NCBI GenBank assembly: GCA_016342655.1
Contig: JAEINL010000026.1
Coordinates: forward strand, 1-44,677
Direction of reading: 5' to 3'
From: Sphaerochaeta sp.
GTDB taxonomy: Bacteria > Spirochaetota > Spirochaetia > Sphaerochaetales > Sphaerochaetaceae
DNA: 44,677 nucleotides
Shown here: positions 43,005 to 44,677 of the stretch, piece after piece
Layout of the letters: the number at the start of each line of letters is the position of its first letter
Numbering within the stretch: the first letter of the stretch is position 1
Notes under the pieces: model-generated
Database searches by the model: none
Told to the model about the DNA's origin: nothing
What the model saw: only the letters and a program-made list of their open reading frames with translations
Translations under genes and position numbers: made by a program

Positions 43005-44513
43005 CTACTTTCTGGGCAAGTCATTTGTATCCTTGAGCAGGACGTCATGGCTGCCACCTTCCACAATTGAGGTGGAAGAAACCAAGGTGAGTTTAGCCTT
43101 TTCTTGCAGGGCACTGATACACATTGCCCCTGTATTGCACATTGTCGAACGTACCTTGCTCAAGGACAGCTGTACGTTGTCCTTAAGAGGCCCCGCATAG
43201 GGGACAAAGGAGTCTACACCCTCGACAAAGGAGAGCTTGCCATCCCCACCCATATCATAGCGCTGCCAGTTGCGTGCCCTTGCAGATCCTTCCCCCCAGT
43301 ACTCCTTCATATAGGAGCCCTTGACGTTTACCTTCTCTGTCGGACTTTCGTCAAATCGGGCAAAATAGCGACCCAACATCAAGAAATCAGCTCCCATGGC
43401 AAGGGCCAGGGTCATATGGTAGTCAAGGACAATGCCACCGTCCGAACAGATGGGAATATAGATGCCTGTTCTCTTGTAGTAGTCGTCCCTAGCCTTGGCA
43501 ACCTCGATGACAGCCGTTGCCTGACCACGCCCGATACCTTTGGTCTCGCGCGTTATGCAGATTGAGCCACCACCTATGCCGACCTTGATGAAGTCTGCTC
43601 CGCTTTCGGCAAGGAAAAGGAAGCCCTCCCTATCGACGACATTGCCGGCTCCGACCTTCACTTTTTCCCCATACTCCTTGCGAACCCACGCCAAGGTCTT
43701 TCTCTGCCATTCGGTAAACCCCTCGGAGGAATCGATGCACAGCACATCAGCACCACTGTCCAATAAAGCCGGGATGCGCTGTTGGTAGTCTCGGGTATTG
43801 ATCCCAGCCCCCACCAGATAGCGCTTACGACTATCCAGGACCTCGTTCGGATATTCCTTATGACTTTCATAGTCCTTACGGAAGACAAACGAGCAGAGGC
43901 GGTTCTCTTCATCAACGATTGGCAGGGAGTTTAGTTTGTGCTCCCATATGACGTCATTCGCTTCACTGAGGGTGACCCCTTCCTTTGCATAGATAAGACG
44001 GGAGAAGGGAGTCATGAAGGAAGCTATAGGGGTATCCATGGCCATCCTGCTCGGTCTCCAGTCACGGCTTGATACCACTCCCAGCAAGACCCCATGTTCA
44101 GTTCCATCACTGGTTATGGCAATGGTATTATGCCCGAACTTCTTCTTCAGCTCTATCAGGTCCTGGAGAGTCTGGTCTTCACGAAGATTTGAGTCACTGG
44201 GGACAAAGCCTGCCTTGAAGGCCTTTACCCGTGCAACCATTGCACATTCGTCCTCAATGCTCTGCGAGCCATAGATGAAGCTCACTCCCCCTTCACGGGC
44301 GAGAGCCCTGGCCATGGACTCACCACTGACAGACTGCATGATTGCACTTACCATGGGGATGTTAAGAGAGAGCGCAGGCTCTTCCCCTTTGGTATATTTT
44401 ACCAAGGGTGTGCGTAAACTTACTTCTGAGGGAATACAGTGTTCGTCAGAGTAGCCGGGTACCAGAAGGTACTCACTAAAGGTGTGTGAAGGTTCATCAA
44501 AGAAATATGCCAT
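43005..44513 (-). CDS. guaB: Inosine-5'-monophosphate dehydrogenase
   Basis: 502 aa. It oxidises IMP to XMP, the committed step to GMP. The catalytic cysteine is C319 in [10 protein letters not shown], the IMP-binding aspartate is in CSDGGI, and the flap has [12 protein letters not shown] with the RY pair. A CBS-domain pair lies at about residues 100-215 (with VVSSRDWR and LPIVDEENR). Length is normal. AAAGGAGA precedes ATG 44513. No operon partner is visible; the purine PRTase in this window is 39 kb away. Upstream 44514-44677 holds no gene; a weak TTGTAC-17-CAGTAT pair is the best promoter guess. Confidence 0.95.
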   Translation of the reverse strand: MAYFFDEPSHTFSEYLLVPGYSDEHCIPSEVSLRTPLVKYTKGEEPALSLNIPMVSAIMQSVSGESMARALAREGGVSFIYGSQSIEDECAMVARVKAFKAGFVPSDSNLREDQTLQDLIELKKKFGHNTIAITSDGTEHGVLLGVVSSRDWRPSRMAMDTPIASFMTPFSRLIYAKEGVTLSEANDVIWEHKLNSLPIVDEENRLCSFVFRKDYESHKEYPNEVLDSRKRYLVGAGINTRDYQQRIPALLDSGADVLCIDSSEGFTEWQRKTLAWVRKEYGEKVKVGAGNVVDREGFLFLAESGADFIKVGIGGGSICITRETKGIGRGQATAVIEVAKARDDYYKRTGIYIPICSDGGIVLDYHMTLALAMGADFLMLGRYFARFDESPTEKVNVKGSYMKEYWGEGSARARNWQRYDMGGDGKLSFVEGVDSFVPYAGPLKDNVQLSLSKVRSTMCNTGAMCISALQEKAKLTLVSSTSIVEGGSHDVLLKDTNDLPRK

Positions 44514-44677
44514 GCTAAAAGGTCTCCTTTCAGGTTATGACACCCAATACTGCACCTTTATTTGGTTTTGTACAAGAATCCTGCAACAAATTCTTTTGGT
44601 TTTGCCTCAATGGGAAGTGATATTGTCATAGGTAAGCGGAAGGGACTTTGTCTTAAGAGCAACCCGAGACTGGATCA

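Noticed and set aside
1..44677. CRISPR arrays, rRNA genes, prophage or intact transposons
   Set aside because: No regularly spaced repeats, no rRNA sequence, no integrase, phage or transposase genes were seen.

Overview
The window reads as a chromosomal segment of a diderm spirochaete, most likely a Sphaerochaeta-like member of the Spirochaetota. The reasons are a seven-gene V-type ATPase operon with a DUF2764 gene in place of the usual subunit C, an uvrA-LptD-like-phoH-PgpH-ybeY-corC gene chain, spirochaete-style glycolysis genes, and many hypothetical proteins next to housekeeping genes. The genus is inference; no rRNA gene is present. Gene content is mostly core, with small accessory pockets.

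Layout: (1) 1-4.4 kb: tail of an unknown gene, then a plus-strand ABC importer operon of the glycerol-3-phosphate/sugar type (two permeases, binding protein) ending in a lipoprotein glycerophosphodiester phosphodiesterase; no ATPase gene. (2) 4.5-7.4 kb, minus: parvulin-type isomerase, nusB, map, phosphoribosyltransferase. (3) 7.4-11.3 kb, minus: gapA (own promoter and terminator), then pgk-tpiA-secG and a flavodoxin-like gene. (4) 11.4-22.9 kb, minus: seven tightly packed or overlapping genes ispG-uvrA-lptD-like-phoH-pgpH-like-ybeY-corC, linking isoprenoid synthesis, DNA repair, outer-membrane assembly, c-di-AMP turnover and rRNA maturation. (5) 23-25.2 kb: accessory pocket with a YhcH-family gene, ogt, a dense array of hairpins, and two small SHOCT-domain membrane proteins behind a CsoR-like palindromic operator. 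(6) 25.3-32.6 kb, minus: V-ATPase operon E-DUF2764-A-B-D-I-K with a good promoter and terminator; the K subunit carries a sodium-type ligand set. (7) 32.6-34.9 kb: a degenerate GIY-YIG-like gene, an unknown gene, uridine phosphorylase, and a second GIY-YIG-like gene broken by a frameshift. (8) 34.9-42.3 kb: rsgA-mutS2; a divergent pentapeptide-repeat/metallo-beta-lactamase-fold pair; and a minus operon CmpB-like-yggS-hypothetical-rluD. (9) 42.3-44.5 kb: decayed EamA transporter fragment, tRNA-Val(UAC), and guaB.

The least conventional signals are: the frameshifted GIY-YIG-like gene, whose break falls at the YIG motif next to a purine-rich stretch; divergent rsgA/pentapeptide promoters that share a -35 region and both predict leaderless mRNAs; the hairpin array after ogt; the SHOCT pair with a CsoR-like operator; and a metallo-beta-lactamase-fold protein lacking the usual Asp of its HxHxDH motif. 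No mobile element with an intact transposase, prophage or CRISPR array was seen.
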